A program made the position numbers and the translations under genes. Shown here piece by piece: positions 1 through 5,992 of a stretch of DNA of 9,318 nt (its first letter is position 1; every line of letters starts with the position of its first letter). Source of the DNA: Bacteroidota bacterium (GTDB lineage: Bacteria > Bacteroidota > Bacteroidia > Chitinophagales > Chitinophagaceae); assembly GCA_026391115.1 (NCBI GenBank), contig JAPLER010000134.1:1-9318 (forward strand). The letters run 5' to 3'. The notes under the pieces are model-generated. The model was not told the DNA's origin. It made no database searches and was given only the letters and a program-made list of their open reading frames with translations.

Positions 1-1868
1 TATATAACAATGATGATGCATTGAGTGATTTGTTGAACAATTTTGGCAAAGCACCTAAGCAAATGGAGCTACTACTCTCCTATTTACATTTAATTAAAAC
101 CGAAGGAGAAGTAACACAAACTGCATTATTAAAGAAATCAAATGCTACAACCGCACAGTTAAAAGGGTTAATCGATAAAAACATTTTACTTGCAGAAAAA
201 CGAAGAACAGACAGAATAAAACAACTAGCTAATGAAATTGATATAGATTTTACATTAAGTAATGCACAACAAACTGCTTTAACCGAAATCGAAAATTCAT
301 TTAAAGAAAAAAATGTGTGTTTATTGCACGGCGTTACTGCAAGTGGCAAAACACAGCTGTATATAAGGCTTATAGAACAACATCTTCAACAAAACAATCA
401 AGTGCTATATTTATTGCCTGAGATTGCTTTAACGGCACAAATTATTCGCAGATTACAAAAACACTTTGGAGGAAATATTGCTATTTACCATAGTAAGTTT
501 AATGCCAATGAAAGAGTTGAAATTTGGAACAAAGTAAAAACTGGTGAAGTGAAAATTGTGTTGGGTGCAAGAAGTGCTATTTTTCTTCCTTTTAAAAATT
601 TACAATTAATTATTGTAGATGAAGAACACGATGCAAGCTACAAACAACAAGACCCTGCACCACGCTACAATGCACGTGATGTAGCTATTTATTATGCAAG
701 TTTGTTCAACGCAAAAGTGTTGCTAGGCAGTGCTACACCAAGTATTGAAACTTATTTTAACTGCACACAAAACAAGTATGCACTTGTTAAATTAGAAGAA
801 AGATTTGGTAATGTATCATTACCTACAATTGAGTTAATTGATTTAAAAAAAATAGTTACAGAAGATAAAGGAAAAATTCCACTATCGCCACAATTGATTG
901 AAGCCTTACAGCAAACTATTGAGCAAAAAAAACAAGCTATTCTATTTCAAAATAGGCGTGGTTATTCGCCTTATATACTTTGCAAAACTTGTGGATGGAT
1001 TCCTCAATGTAATCATTGCGATGTTACTTTAACTTTTCATAAAGCAAAAAATAAATTGAGTTGCCATTATTGTGGTAGCACTTATCCTGTTATTCAAACT
1101 TGTGCTGCTTGCGGCTCTCACGATTTTTTATTCAAAAACTTTGGTACAGAAAAATTAGAAGAACTTGTTGCAGAAGCATTGCCAAATGCCAAAATTGCAA
1201 GAATGGATTGGGACACAGTAAAAGGAAAAAATGATCATGATAATTTAATTAAACTTTTTGAACAACAAAGACTAGATGTGCTTGTTGGAACACAAATGGT
1301 AGTAAAAGGTTTAGATTTTGAAAACGTAAATTTGGTGGGTATTGTTGATGGAGATGGTATTTTAAACTTTACTGACTTTAGAGTAAATGAACGTGCTTTT
1401 CAATTAATGGAACAAGTAAGTGGACGTGCAGGTAGAAAAGATGGCATTGGCAAAGTATTAATACAAGTTACCAATATGCATCATCCTGTGTTACACTTTG
1501 TACAACAACACAACTACGAAAAATTATTTAACTACGAGCTTGAAAGTAGAAAAGCATATCACTATCCACCATTCTATAGAATAATCAATATTACATTTAA
1601 ACACAAAGAAAAACATATTGCAGAAGAAGCTGCAAACATTATGGTTAAAGGATTACAGGTGAATTTTAAATCGTGTATTAATGGCCCAGCACAACCACCA
1701 GTTGATAGAGTAAGAAATCAATATTTATGGGAGATACAATTAAAGTTGCCTAAAGATGCCAAAATTATTGAATTATGTAAATCACAAATTCATCAACAAA
1801 CTGTAATTATACAAAGTCACGCAAACTATAAAAGCGTGAGTGTTGTATATGATGTTGACCCAATGTAA
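1..1868 (+). CDS. priA: Primosomal protein N' (replication restart helicase PriA), 5'-truncated by window edge
   Basis: PriA is a superfamily 2 DNA helicase that recognises stalled or collapsed replication forks and starts reloading of the replicative helicase. The frame is open from the first full codon at base 3 (Tyr-Asn-Asn-Asp-Asp-Ala before the TTG at 21), so that TTG is not a real start and the N-terminal DNA-binding part lies outside the window. Numbering from the TTG: Walker A GVTASGKT at 104-111, DEEH box at 200-203, motif III GSATPS at 236-241, the zinc-binding insertion with eight cysteines (321, 324, 330, 333, 348, 351, 361, 364), and helicase motifs V/VI in GTQMVVKG (423-430) and QVSGRAGR (465-472). 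Bacterial PriA is usually about 730-830 residues, so roughly the first 200 are missing. All catalytic and zinc residues expected in the visible part are present. The gene ends at TAA 1866-1868, just before a terminator. The identification is very secure. Confidence 0.97.
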   Translation, partial: YNNDDALSDLLNNFGKAPKQMELLLSYLHLIKTEGEVTQTALLKKSNATTAQLKGLIDKNILLAEKRRTDRIKQLANEIDIDFTLSNAQQTALTEIENSFKEKNVCLLHGVTASGKTQLYIRLIEQHLQQNNQVLYLLPEIALTAQIIRRLQKHFGGNIAIYHSKFNANERVEIWNKVKTGEVKIVLGARSAIFLPFKNLQLIIVDEEHDASYKQQDPAPRYNARDVAIYYASLFNAKVLLGSATPSIETYFNCTQNKYALVKLEERFGNVSLPTIELIDLKKIVTEDKGKIPLSPQLIEALQQTIEQKKQAILFQNRRGYSPYILCKTCGWIPQCNHCDVTLTFHKAKNKLSCHYCGSTYPVIQTCAACGSHDFLFKNFGTEKLEELVAEALPNAKIARMDWDTVKGKNDHDNLIKLFEQQRLDVLVGTQMVVKGLDFENVNLVGIVDGDGILNFTDFRVNERAFQLMEQVSGRAGRKDGIGKVLIQVTNMHHPVLHFVQQHNYEKLFNYELESRKAYHYPPFYRIINITFKHKEKHIAEEAANIMVKGLQVNFKSCINGPAQPPVDRVRNQYLWEIQLKLPKDAKIIELCKSQIHQQTVIIQSHANYKSVSVVYDVDPM

Positions 1869-1888
1869 ATTACTCAATATTGCCATAA

Positions 1889-1927
1889 AAAAACTTCCCA
1901 AATGCTTAATGCCATTGGGAAGTTTTT
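1889..1927. terminator. Bidirectional rho-independent terminator between priA and trxA
   Basis: The perfect 13-bp inverted repeat AAAAACTTCCCAA (1889-1901) / TTGGGAAGTTTTT (1915-1927) encloses a 13-nt loop. The stem ends in A on one side and T on the other, so transcripts from either strand would form a hairpin followed by a U tract. It lies 20 bp after the priA stop codon and 18 bp after the trxA stop on the opposite strand, so it fits both convergent genes. Confidence 0.88.
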
Positions 1928-1945
1928 AAATTTATTTTTTACTGA

Positions 1946-2263
1946 TTACATATGTGATTGAATTTTTTTCTCCAATACACTTTTAGGCACTGCACCAATT
2001 TGTTTGTCTACAACTTGTCCGTTTTTGAAGAACAATATTGCAGGTATTGAAGTAATACCAAAATTGGTACTTACCGCCGAGTTATTGTCAACATTAACTT
2101 TTCCAATATTTACTTTACCTTCATATTGTTTAGCAAGTTCTTCAACAACTGGTCCAATTGCTCTACAAGGACCACACCATTCTGCCCAAAAATCAACTAC
2201 TGTAAGTTTATCGCTTTTTAATACATGTGTATCAAAATTTGCGTCTGTAAATTCTACTGCCAT
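1946..2263 (-). CDS. trxA: Thioredoxin
   Basis: This is a small cytoplasmic dithiol-disulfide oxidoreductase that reduces protein disulfides and supplies electrons to reductases; it is itself reduced by thioredoxin reductase. The 105-residue protein has the normal length of classical thioredoxin. It carries the active site WCGPC at 29-33, the buried acid Asp24 in VVDFWAEW (equivalent to Asp26 of E. coli), and the cis-proline in TSIPAILFF (Pro74). There is no signal peptide or membrane segment, which argues against an exported thioredoxin-like protein such as ResA. The ATG at 2263 follows an A/T-rich leader without a Shine-Dalgarno motif, as is usual in Bacteroidota. The gene stands alone, with a terminator on its 3' side and a divergent rhomboid gene on its 5' side. 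The symbol trxA is given by family resemblance; paralogues elsewhere in the genome cannot be excluded. Confidence 0.96.
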   Translation of the reverse strand: MAVEFTDANFDTHVLKSDKLTVVDFWAEWCGPCRAIGPVVEELAKQYEGKVNIGKVNVDNNSAVSTNFGITSIPAILFFKNGQVVDKQIGAVPKSVLEKKIQSHM

Positions 2264-2298
2264 AATTTTTATTTTTTTTATTAATGATAATTCAGTTT

Positions 2299-2306
2299 CA
2301 AATGTA
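2299..2306 (-). promoter_or_regulatory. Candidate trxA promoter, -7 element
   Basis: On the minus strand this reads TACATTTG, an exact match to the Bacteroidota -7 consensus TAnnTTTG. It lies 36 bp upstream of the trxA ATG, which would give a leader of about 30 nt. No TTTG or TTG is seen at the usual spacing of about 17-23 bp upstream. The nearest TTTG (2319-2322, minus strand) is only 12 bp away. The match is short in AT-rich DNA, so the call is tentative. Confidence 0.4.
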
Positions 2307-2400
2307 ATTCCAATTGTGCAAATGTGCTGTTATGACTTTTACACATACAACTAGTGTCGGAATTTTTTAAAAATACTGACAAAGGTTGTAGATAGTTTAC

Positions 2401-2456
2401 AGTTAAAAGTTTAAACTGAATAGTTAATTTTGATTTTTAACTATAGGCTTTTAACT
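2401..2456. repeat. Nested inverted repeats upstream of the rhomboid gene
   Basis: Outer arms AGTTAAAAG (2401-2409) and CTTTTAACT (2448-2456) are perfect 9-bp complements. Inside them lie ATAGTTAA (2420-2427) and TTAACTAT (2437-2444), perfect 8-bp complements with a 9-nt loop. A 10-bp palindrome AGTTTAAACT sits at 2408-2417. Together these could form a stacked hairpin or cruciform 14 bp before the rhomboid ATG. All arms are rich in A and T, so the structure would be weak as RNA. Confidence 0.5.
2425..2432 (+). promoter_or_regulatory. Candidate rhomboid-gene promoter, -7 element
   Basis: TAATTTTG matches the Bacteroidota -7 consensus TAnnTTTG and lies 37 bp before the chosen ATG at 2470. No convincing upstream TTG element is present at 17-23 bp. 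The element falls across the arm and loop of the inner inverted repeat at 2420-2444. Chance matches are likely in such AT-rich DNA. Confidence 0.3.
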
Positions 2457-2469
2457 TAATTTGCAATCT

Positions 2470-3114
2470 ATGTCTATAACAATTATCATTATTGCTATCA
2501 CTTGTATCGTTTCATTTATTGGTTTTTCAAATCAAAACTTGATTGACGACCTAATATTCTATCCTCCAGCTATAACCAATAGAAAACAATGGTATAGATT
2601 TATTACCTGTGGTTTTATACATGCCGATATTACGCATTTGGCTTTTAATATGTATTCGTTTTATATGTTTGGCGATGCTATTGAGAATGGATTTAGTTCG
2701 ATTTATGGCAATTTAGGAAAACTAATGTATGTACTCATATACATTACATCATTATTTGTTTGTTTATTACCTACTTATTTAAAACACAAAGATGATTATC
2801 ATTATAAAAGTTTAGGAGCATCAGGTGCTGTAAGTGCAATAGTATTTGCGTTCATATTTTTATCTCCCCTTTCTGACATTAGTCTAATCATATTACCAAT
2901 ACCTGCACCAGCATTCCTCTTTGGTTTTGTTTATTTGGGTATTACTTATTATTTATCAAAACGTGGCAATAGTTATATCAATCACTCAGCACATTTTTGG
3001 GGAGCTGTTTATGGCATAGCTTTCTTAATTGTTACTAGCTTTTTATTAACAGATTTTAATGCTTTAACCAATTTTACAATGCAGGTGCAACAGTATTTAA
3101 AAGCGAAATTTTAA
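2470..3114 (+). CDS. Rhomboid-family intramembrane serine protease
   Basis: Rhomboids are polytopic membrane proteases that cut transmembrane substrates with a Ser-His dyad inside the bilayer. Numbered from the ATG at 2470 (214 residues), the protein shows H51-x4-H56-x3-N60 in the second helix, the same spacing as H145/H150/N154 of GlpG. It has the catalytic GASG motif at 115-118 (nucleophile Ser117 or Ser118 depending on counting) and the partner histidine in AHFWGAVYG near residue 175. About six hydrophobic helices are visible: 2-18, 49-67, 86-101, 116-133, 146-161 and 176-193. No cytoplasmic or zinc-finger domain is attached. An in-frame TTG at 2461 would add three residues, but the ATG is preferred because the first helix begins directly after it. 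The 3' end overlaps the convergent tilS by 41 bp. The substrate cannot be inferred from the neighbours. A catalytically active protease is expected because both dyad residues are present. Confidence 0.92.
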   Translation: MSITIIIIAITCIVSFIGFSNQNLIDDLIFYPPAITNRKQWYRFITCGFIHADITHLAFNMYSFYMFGDAIENGFSSIYGNLGKLMYVLIYITSLFVCLLPTYLKHKDDYHYKSLGASGAVSAIVFAFIFLSPLSDISLIILPIPAPAFLFGFVYLGITYYLSKRGNSYINHSAHFWGAVYGIAFLIVTSFLLTDFNALTNFTMQVQQYLKAKF

Positions 3115-4480
3115 GCACATTCTTAGTGCTATCTGTTAGTTTAAATCTATCGTCAATTCTATAACCCACAACCCATACTATTTTTTTATTGCTTTCCATT
3201 ACCCATACTTTTTCTTTTTGGTTAATAGATAACTTTTGGTTAATGAAAAATTTACTGAGCTTTTGTTTTTTCTTCATCCCCAAAGGATAAAAATAATCTC
3301 CTTGTTTCCATTTGCGAAGCAATAAAGGAAATTCTAGTTTTGACAAATCAAGTCGTTCGCTTGCTATTTCAGCTTTTGTACTTTGATATTGATTTTTATT
3401 TAATTCATCATTCGTAATTCTTAATGCATAATCATCAAAAGCAACAATTGTATCTTCTTTATTAATGACAATATTTTGAGATGAAGTATTTTGAACTGGA
3501 GTAATAATTAACCAATTTCTATTATGAATCATTCTATGAGATGCCGACTGTACATAGCTTCCATTACGAGCATCCAACAATTTAATTATTTCATTTGTTT
3601 GAGTAGCAGCAAAACCATAATCATTTATTACTTCATAAACAATCGAATAAAGTGGTGTTAATTTTTTAAGTTTCAAGATAGGAATATGTACTTCATTTCC
3701 TTTATGTTCCAATAGGTTTTTTTTATGTATTGCTATTGCCTGATGATACAATTCTTCCACATCATTCATTTTATTGATATTGTTAAAAATATTTTCTTCG
3801 GCATTGGCAAAATGCTTTGTAACCATTGGTATTATTTCGTTTCTAAAACTATTTCTGGTGTATTTATTACTTGCATTACTACTATCTTCTACAAATGCAA
3901 TACTATTTTCGGCTGCATAATTTTTAATTTCTTCTTTACTAAAAATAAGTAGTGGTCTCAATATTTTCCTATCAGCATCAATAGGCTTTATCCCTGTTAA
4001 ACCTTGTATGCCAGTACCCCTGAAAAAATTAAATAAAACAGTTTCTATATTATCATTTTTATGATGTGCTGTCAGTAAGTAGCAATTAGGAATTGGGAAT
4101 TGGGAATTGGGGACTACTTGACTATTTTTTGAATACTGTATGTCTGCAAACCATTCATACCTTAATTTTCTTGCAGCTATTTGTATAGATAGTTTATTTT
4201 CTGTTGCATAATTAGCAGTATCAAATTGTTTAACAAGCAATTCCTTTGAATATATTGTAGCTAACGTTTTAACAAAATCCTCGTCTCGTTTACTTTCATC
4301 TCCACGCAAATTAAAATTACAGTGTGCAATTTTAAAATCAACTCCAATTTTGTGCAGTAAATCTACAAGTACAATACTATCTACCCCACCACTTACAGCA
4401 ACAATACATTGGGTATCTGCATTTAATAATGCAGCAAACTCTTGCTTAAAATGCAAGTCAAATTTATTTATTAGATTCAT
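3074..4480 (-). CDS. tilS: tRNA(Ile)-lysidine synthetase
   Basis: TilS ligates lysine to C34 of the tRNA-Ile with a CAU anticodon, using ATP. This changes decoding from AUG to AUA and is normally essential. The PP-loop SGGVDS is at residues 30-35, followed by HCNFNLRG (53-60), AARKLRYEWF (102-111), TAHH (137-140), GTGIQGLTGI (155-164) and the C-terminal TilS domain (about 385-450, with KWKQGDYFYPLG and LSKFFIN). The start is set at ATG 4480, giving 468 residues. A longer in-frame reading from 4510 would place its first codons inside an intergenic repeat, and homologues begin close to this ATG. Two odd segments are encoded by heptanucleotide repeats: residues 124-132 (PNSQFPIPN), which lengthen the loop before TAHH by about 11 residues relative to my recollection of the family, and residues 351-360 (YALRITNDEL). 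The gene is probably cotranscribed with the acyl-CoA reductase gene 75 bp upstream and overlaps the rhomboid gene tail-to-tail. Confidence 0.95.
   Translation of the reverse strand: MNLINKFDLHFKQEFAALLNADTQCIVAVSGGVDSIVLVDLLHKIGVDFKIAHCNFNLRGDESKRDEDFVKTLATIYSKELLVKQFDTANYATENKLSIQIAARKLRYEWFADIQYSKNSQVVPNSQFPIPNCYLLTAHHKNDNIETVLFNFFRGTGIQGLTGIKPIDADRKILRPLLIFSKEEIKNYAAENSIAFVEDSSNASNKYTRNSFRNEIIPMVTKHFANAEENIFNNINKMNDVEELYHQAIAIHKKNLLEHKGNEVHIPILKLKKLTPLYSIVYEVINDYGFAATQTNEIIKLLDARNGSYVQSASHRMIHNRNWLIITPVQNTSSQNIVINKEDTIVAFDDYALRITNDELNKNQYQSTKAEIASERLDLSKLEFPLLLRKWKQGDYFYPLGMKKKQKLSKFFINQKLSINQKEKVWVMESNKKIVWVVGYRIDDRFKLTDSTKNVLKISLLNTVAPAL
3402..3437. repeat. Degenerate heptanucleotide array inside tilS (ATTCnTA type)
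   Basis: Five successive 7-bp units can be laid out on the plus strand: ATTCATC, ATTCGTA, ATTCTTA, ATGCATA, ATCATCA (3403-3437). On the tilS strand this encodes YALRITNDEL (residues 351-360). Three 7-bp units equal seven codons, so the array gives a seven-residue peptide period. From memory, near-identical peptides of the NYELRIT kind are encoded by dispersed heptamer repeats in other bacterial genomes; that resemblance is recollection, not a search result. Confidence 0.5.
4084..4111. repeat. Tandem heptanucleotide array inside tilS (4 x AATTGGG)
   Basis: Four exact-length head-to-tail copies of a 7-mer lie at 4084-4111: AATTAGG once, then AATTGGG three times. They encode residues 124-132 (PNSQFPIPN) of TilS, in a loop between the AARKLRYEWF segment and the TAHH motif. 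Gain or loss of one unit would shift the reading frame of tilS; only multiples of three units would keep it. Confidence 0.85.
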
Positions 4481-4492
4481 ATTCTTTGGGTA

Positions 4493-4555
4493 TTTGCCAC
4501 TAAGCCACAAAGGCTAAAAGTAAATTTATTCGTGGCTTAGTGCCTTTGTGGCAAT
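4493..4555. repeat. Permuted inverted-repeat element between the acyl-CoA reductase gene and tilS
   Basis: The plus strand carries TTGCCAC-TAAGCCAC-AAAGGC at 4494-4514. The opposite strand carries the same blocks in another order (TTGCCAC-AAAGGCAC-TAAGCCAC) across 4532-4554. Three mutually exclusive pairings result: CTAAGCCAC (4500-4508) with 4532-4540, GCCACAAAGGC (4504-4514) with 4542-4552, and TTGCCAC (4494-4500) with 4548-4554. The element fills most of the 75-bp gap and is built from degenerate units of the GCCACTAAG / GCCACAAAG kind, which resembles a dispersed intergenic repeat. It could fold as RNA in a readthrough transcript. Confidence 0.7.
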
Positions 4556-5551
4556 TTATAATTCGTTCAAAAATTTCATTGTATCAACACCATCTGCATA
4601 GTCGTTAAGCGAAGGTATTTGGGCATTACCAAATGGTACAAACCCATTGCCCACTATACATTGTATGTCATTATTATTAGCAATTTTTTCTTTGAGTTGT
4701 TCTTCATTTTCATAGTAACTATAATGCACATTACTGATAGCACTAAAGATGCTTTCATTCTCACTCAATAATACACTACCATCTGTCATATACATTTTAT
4801 TATTCATCATTAGCATTGCCAATTGGTAATCATAATTATGCTTGTATTTGTGCATATCAAAAAAATAATTATACACTTTCAAAGCATTAATCAATGGCAC
4901 AAAATCATATTCTTTAGGTACAAATAAATGTGTTACGTTCCTGCAACCTTGACCAAAATACAGTTGTATATCTTTTGCAAGCAAAGACAAATCATCACTA
5001 GTTTCTGTGCCATCAAGCACTGCTACAGATGTTCTGTTTCTGCGAATGATATTGGGATACTTACTAAAATAATATTCAAAATATCTGCTACTATTATTAC
5101 TTCCTGTTGCTATATAAGCATCACAGTTTTTTATTATTTCTCCAAAACAAATAATTGCACCAATCTCCTCATCAAAACTGTGCATTACTTTAACAATATG
5201 TTTTATCAAAACATCATCTTTACTAGATGCTTTAATCAACAGATTATATCCACTTATAAATACACATAAAAAATCATGAAAACCCACCAAAGGAATATTG
5301 CCAGCCATAACCACACCAATAGTTTTTTCTGTAGATTCTTTACTAACTGAATATTGTTTTAGCCAGTCATTTAACTTTTCTTCATCTAAGAATTGATTAC
5401 AAACATTATCAATCGCTAGTTCTATAAATTCTAGGGTAAACCAGCTATTTCTGTAATTCGCCTCTAGCTTTACCTGCTTCAATTCATCGTTATTACCCTG
5501 TAAATATGCTTTAAGTTGTAATAAAATTTTTACTCTTTGATGGATGTTCAT
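4556..5551 (-). CDS. Short LuxC-family acyl-CoA reductase
   Basis: Proteins of this family reduce an activated acyl group (acyl-CoA or acyl-enzyme) to an aldehyde with NADPH through a cysteine thioester. LuxC of bioluminescent bacteria is the best-known member. The 331-residue protein has GNIPLVGFHD at 84-93, an ATGSNNSSRYFEYYF segment from 148, RRNRTSVAVLDG from 170 and FGQGCRN with Cys203 as the likely nucleophile. LuxC itself is about 480 residues, so this is the compact form that I recall from many Bacteroidota. The start at ATG 5551 is the only one near the divergent ferredoxin gene. No luxA, luxB, luxD or luxE genes are in view, so bioluminescence is not suggested. The natural acyl substrate is unknown. 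The gene lies 75 bp upstream of tilS on the same strand, and the two may form one transcript. Confidence 0.85.
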   Translation of the reverse strand: MNIHQRVKILLQLKAYLQGNNDELKQVKLEANYRNSWFTLEFIELAIDNVCNQFLDEEKLNDWLKQYSVSKESTEKTIGVVMAGNIPLVGFHDFLCVFISGYNLLIKASSKDDVLIKHIVKVMHSFDEEIGAIICFGEIIKNCDAYIATGSNNSSRYFEYYFSKYPNIIRRNRTSVAVLDGTETSDDLSLLAKDIQLYFGQGCRNVTHLFVPKEYDFVPLINALKVYNYFFDMHKYKHNYDYQLAMLMMNNKMYMTDGSVLLSENESIFSAISNVHYSYYENEEQLKEKIANNNDIQCIVGNGFVPFGNAQIPSLNDYADGVDTMKFLNEL

Positions 5552-5562
5552 TTAAAAATTCT

Positions 5563-5570
5563 TTACTTTG
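5563..5570 (+). promoter_or_regulatory. Candidate ferredoxin-gene promoter, -7 element (imperfect)
   Basis: TTACTTTG at 5563-5570 matches the Bacteroidota -7 consensus TAnnTTTG at all but the second base. It lies 30 bp before the ferredoxin ATG at 5601, which would give a leader of about 24 nt. It sits inside the 49-bp divergent gap. The support is weak: one mismatch and no clear upstream element. Confidence 0.3.
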
Positions 5571-5587
5571 ATTTTTATTTTATAAAA

Positions 5588-5595
5588 CAAAAGTA
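5588..5595 (-). promoter_or_regulatory. Candidate acyl-CoA reductase promoter, -7 element
   Basis: The minus strand reads TACTTTTG, an exact TAnnTTTG match, 37 bp upstream of the reductase ATG at 5551. Any upstream -33 element would lie within the first codons of the divergent ferredoxin gene, where no clear TTG is seen on this strand. RNA polymerase bound here would cover the ferredoxin start, so the two divergent genes would compete for the same DNA. Confidence 0.4.
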
Positions 5596-5600
5596 ATTAT

Positions 5601-5948
5601 ATGGCTATTAAAATAACAGATGAATGTATAAACTGTGGTGCTTGCGAACCAGAATGTCCTAATAATGCAATCTACGAAGGTGGCGTAGAATGGGCAATTG
5701 CAGATGGTACAAGTGTAAAAGGAAGTTATATTTTAATGAGTGGTGATGCAATGGATGCTAGTCAAAAAAATGCTCCTGTTGCAAATGATGCTTATTTTAT
5801 TGTAACAGATAAATGTACCGAGTGTCAAGGCTTTCACGAGGAACCACAATGTGCAAGTGTTTGCCCAGTAGATTGTTGTGTACCAGACGAAATGTATCAA
5901 GAAACCGTTGAAGAACTACTTGCTAAAAAAGAAAAACTTCATTTATAA
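5601..5948 (+). CDS. Alvin-type 2[4Fe-4S] ferredoxin
   Basis: This is a small soluble low-potential electron carrier. The first cluster motif is C9-x2-C12-x2-C15-x3-C19-Pro. The second is C72-x2-C75-x8-C84-x3-C88-Pro, with the eight-residue insertion between the second and third cysteines that marks the Allochromatium vinosum (Alvin) type. As is usual in two-cluster ferredoxins, the last cysteine of each motif probably ligates the other cluster. The protein ends in CPVDCC (88-93), so two extra cysteines (92, 93) follow. About 25 residues (roughly 38-63) separate the two halves, and the C-terminal tail ETVEELLAKKEKLHL is helical, as in Alvin ferredoxin. At 115 residues it is longer than the classical protein of about 80. 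The gene is divergent from the acyl-CoA reductase gene across 49 bp, which suggests linked function, but the redox partner is not proven. The ATG at 5601 is supported by the conserved ITDECINCGAC beginning. Confidence 0.93.
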   Translation: MAIKITDECINCGACEPECPNNAIYEGGVEWAIADGTSVKGSYILMSGDAMDASQKNAPVANDAYFIVTDKCTECQGFHEEPQCASVCPVDCCVPDEMYQETVEELLAKKEKLHL

Positions 5949-5960
5949 TATTAAATTCTT

Positions 5961-5992
5961 TAAAAGCCTTGATAGTAATATCAGGGCTTTTA
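5961..5992. terminator. Bidirectional rho-independent terminator between the ferredoxin gene and ccmF
   Basis: TAAAAGCCTTGATA (5961-5974) and TATCAGGGCTTTTA (5979-5992) form a 14-bp stem with one T-G wobble and a GTAA tetraloop. On the plus strand it is followed by TTTTATT and serves the ferredoxin gene, 12 bp after its stop. Its last three bases (5990-5992) are also the TAA stop codon of ccmF on the minus strand, so ccmF transcripts enter the hairpin at the stop codon itself. Confidence 0.9.

Noticed and set aside
21..23. TTG at 21 as the priA start
   Set aside because: The frame is open to the window edge and the protein would lack about 200 N-terminal residues of PriA, so the gene is simply cut by the edge.
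2004..2354. Plus-strand open frame opposite trxA and its upstream region
   Set aside because: It is the antisense of a clear thioredoxin gene and has no recognisable protein features.
4084..4111. Heptamer array as a CRISPR remnant
   Set aside because: The units are 7 bp with no spacers, and no cas genes are present.
4084..4111. Heptamer array as a deliberate phase-variation switch of tilS
   Set aside because: Loss of tilS function is normally lethal and four units are too few for frequent slippage, so a switch is unlikely, although copy-number data were not available.
4481..4510. Ten-residue N-terminal extension of TilS from 4510
   Set aside because: It starts within the permuted inverted repeat, and the internal ATG at 4480 fits the usual distance to the SGGVDS loop.
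4928..5269. Plus-strand open frame inside the acyl-CoA reductase gene
   Set aside because: It is an antisense shadow of a conserved gene, with Cys/Ile/Tyr-rich composition typical of AT-rich reverse frames.
4556..5551. Bioluminescence (lux) locus
   Set aside because: Only a LuxC-like reductase is present, with no luciferase or other lux genes, and it is much shorter than LuxC.
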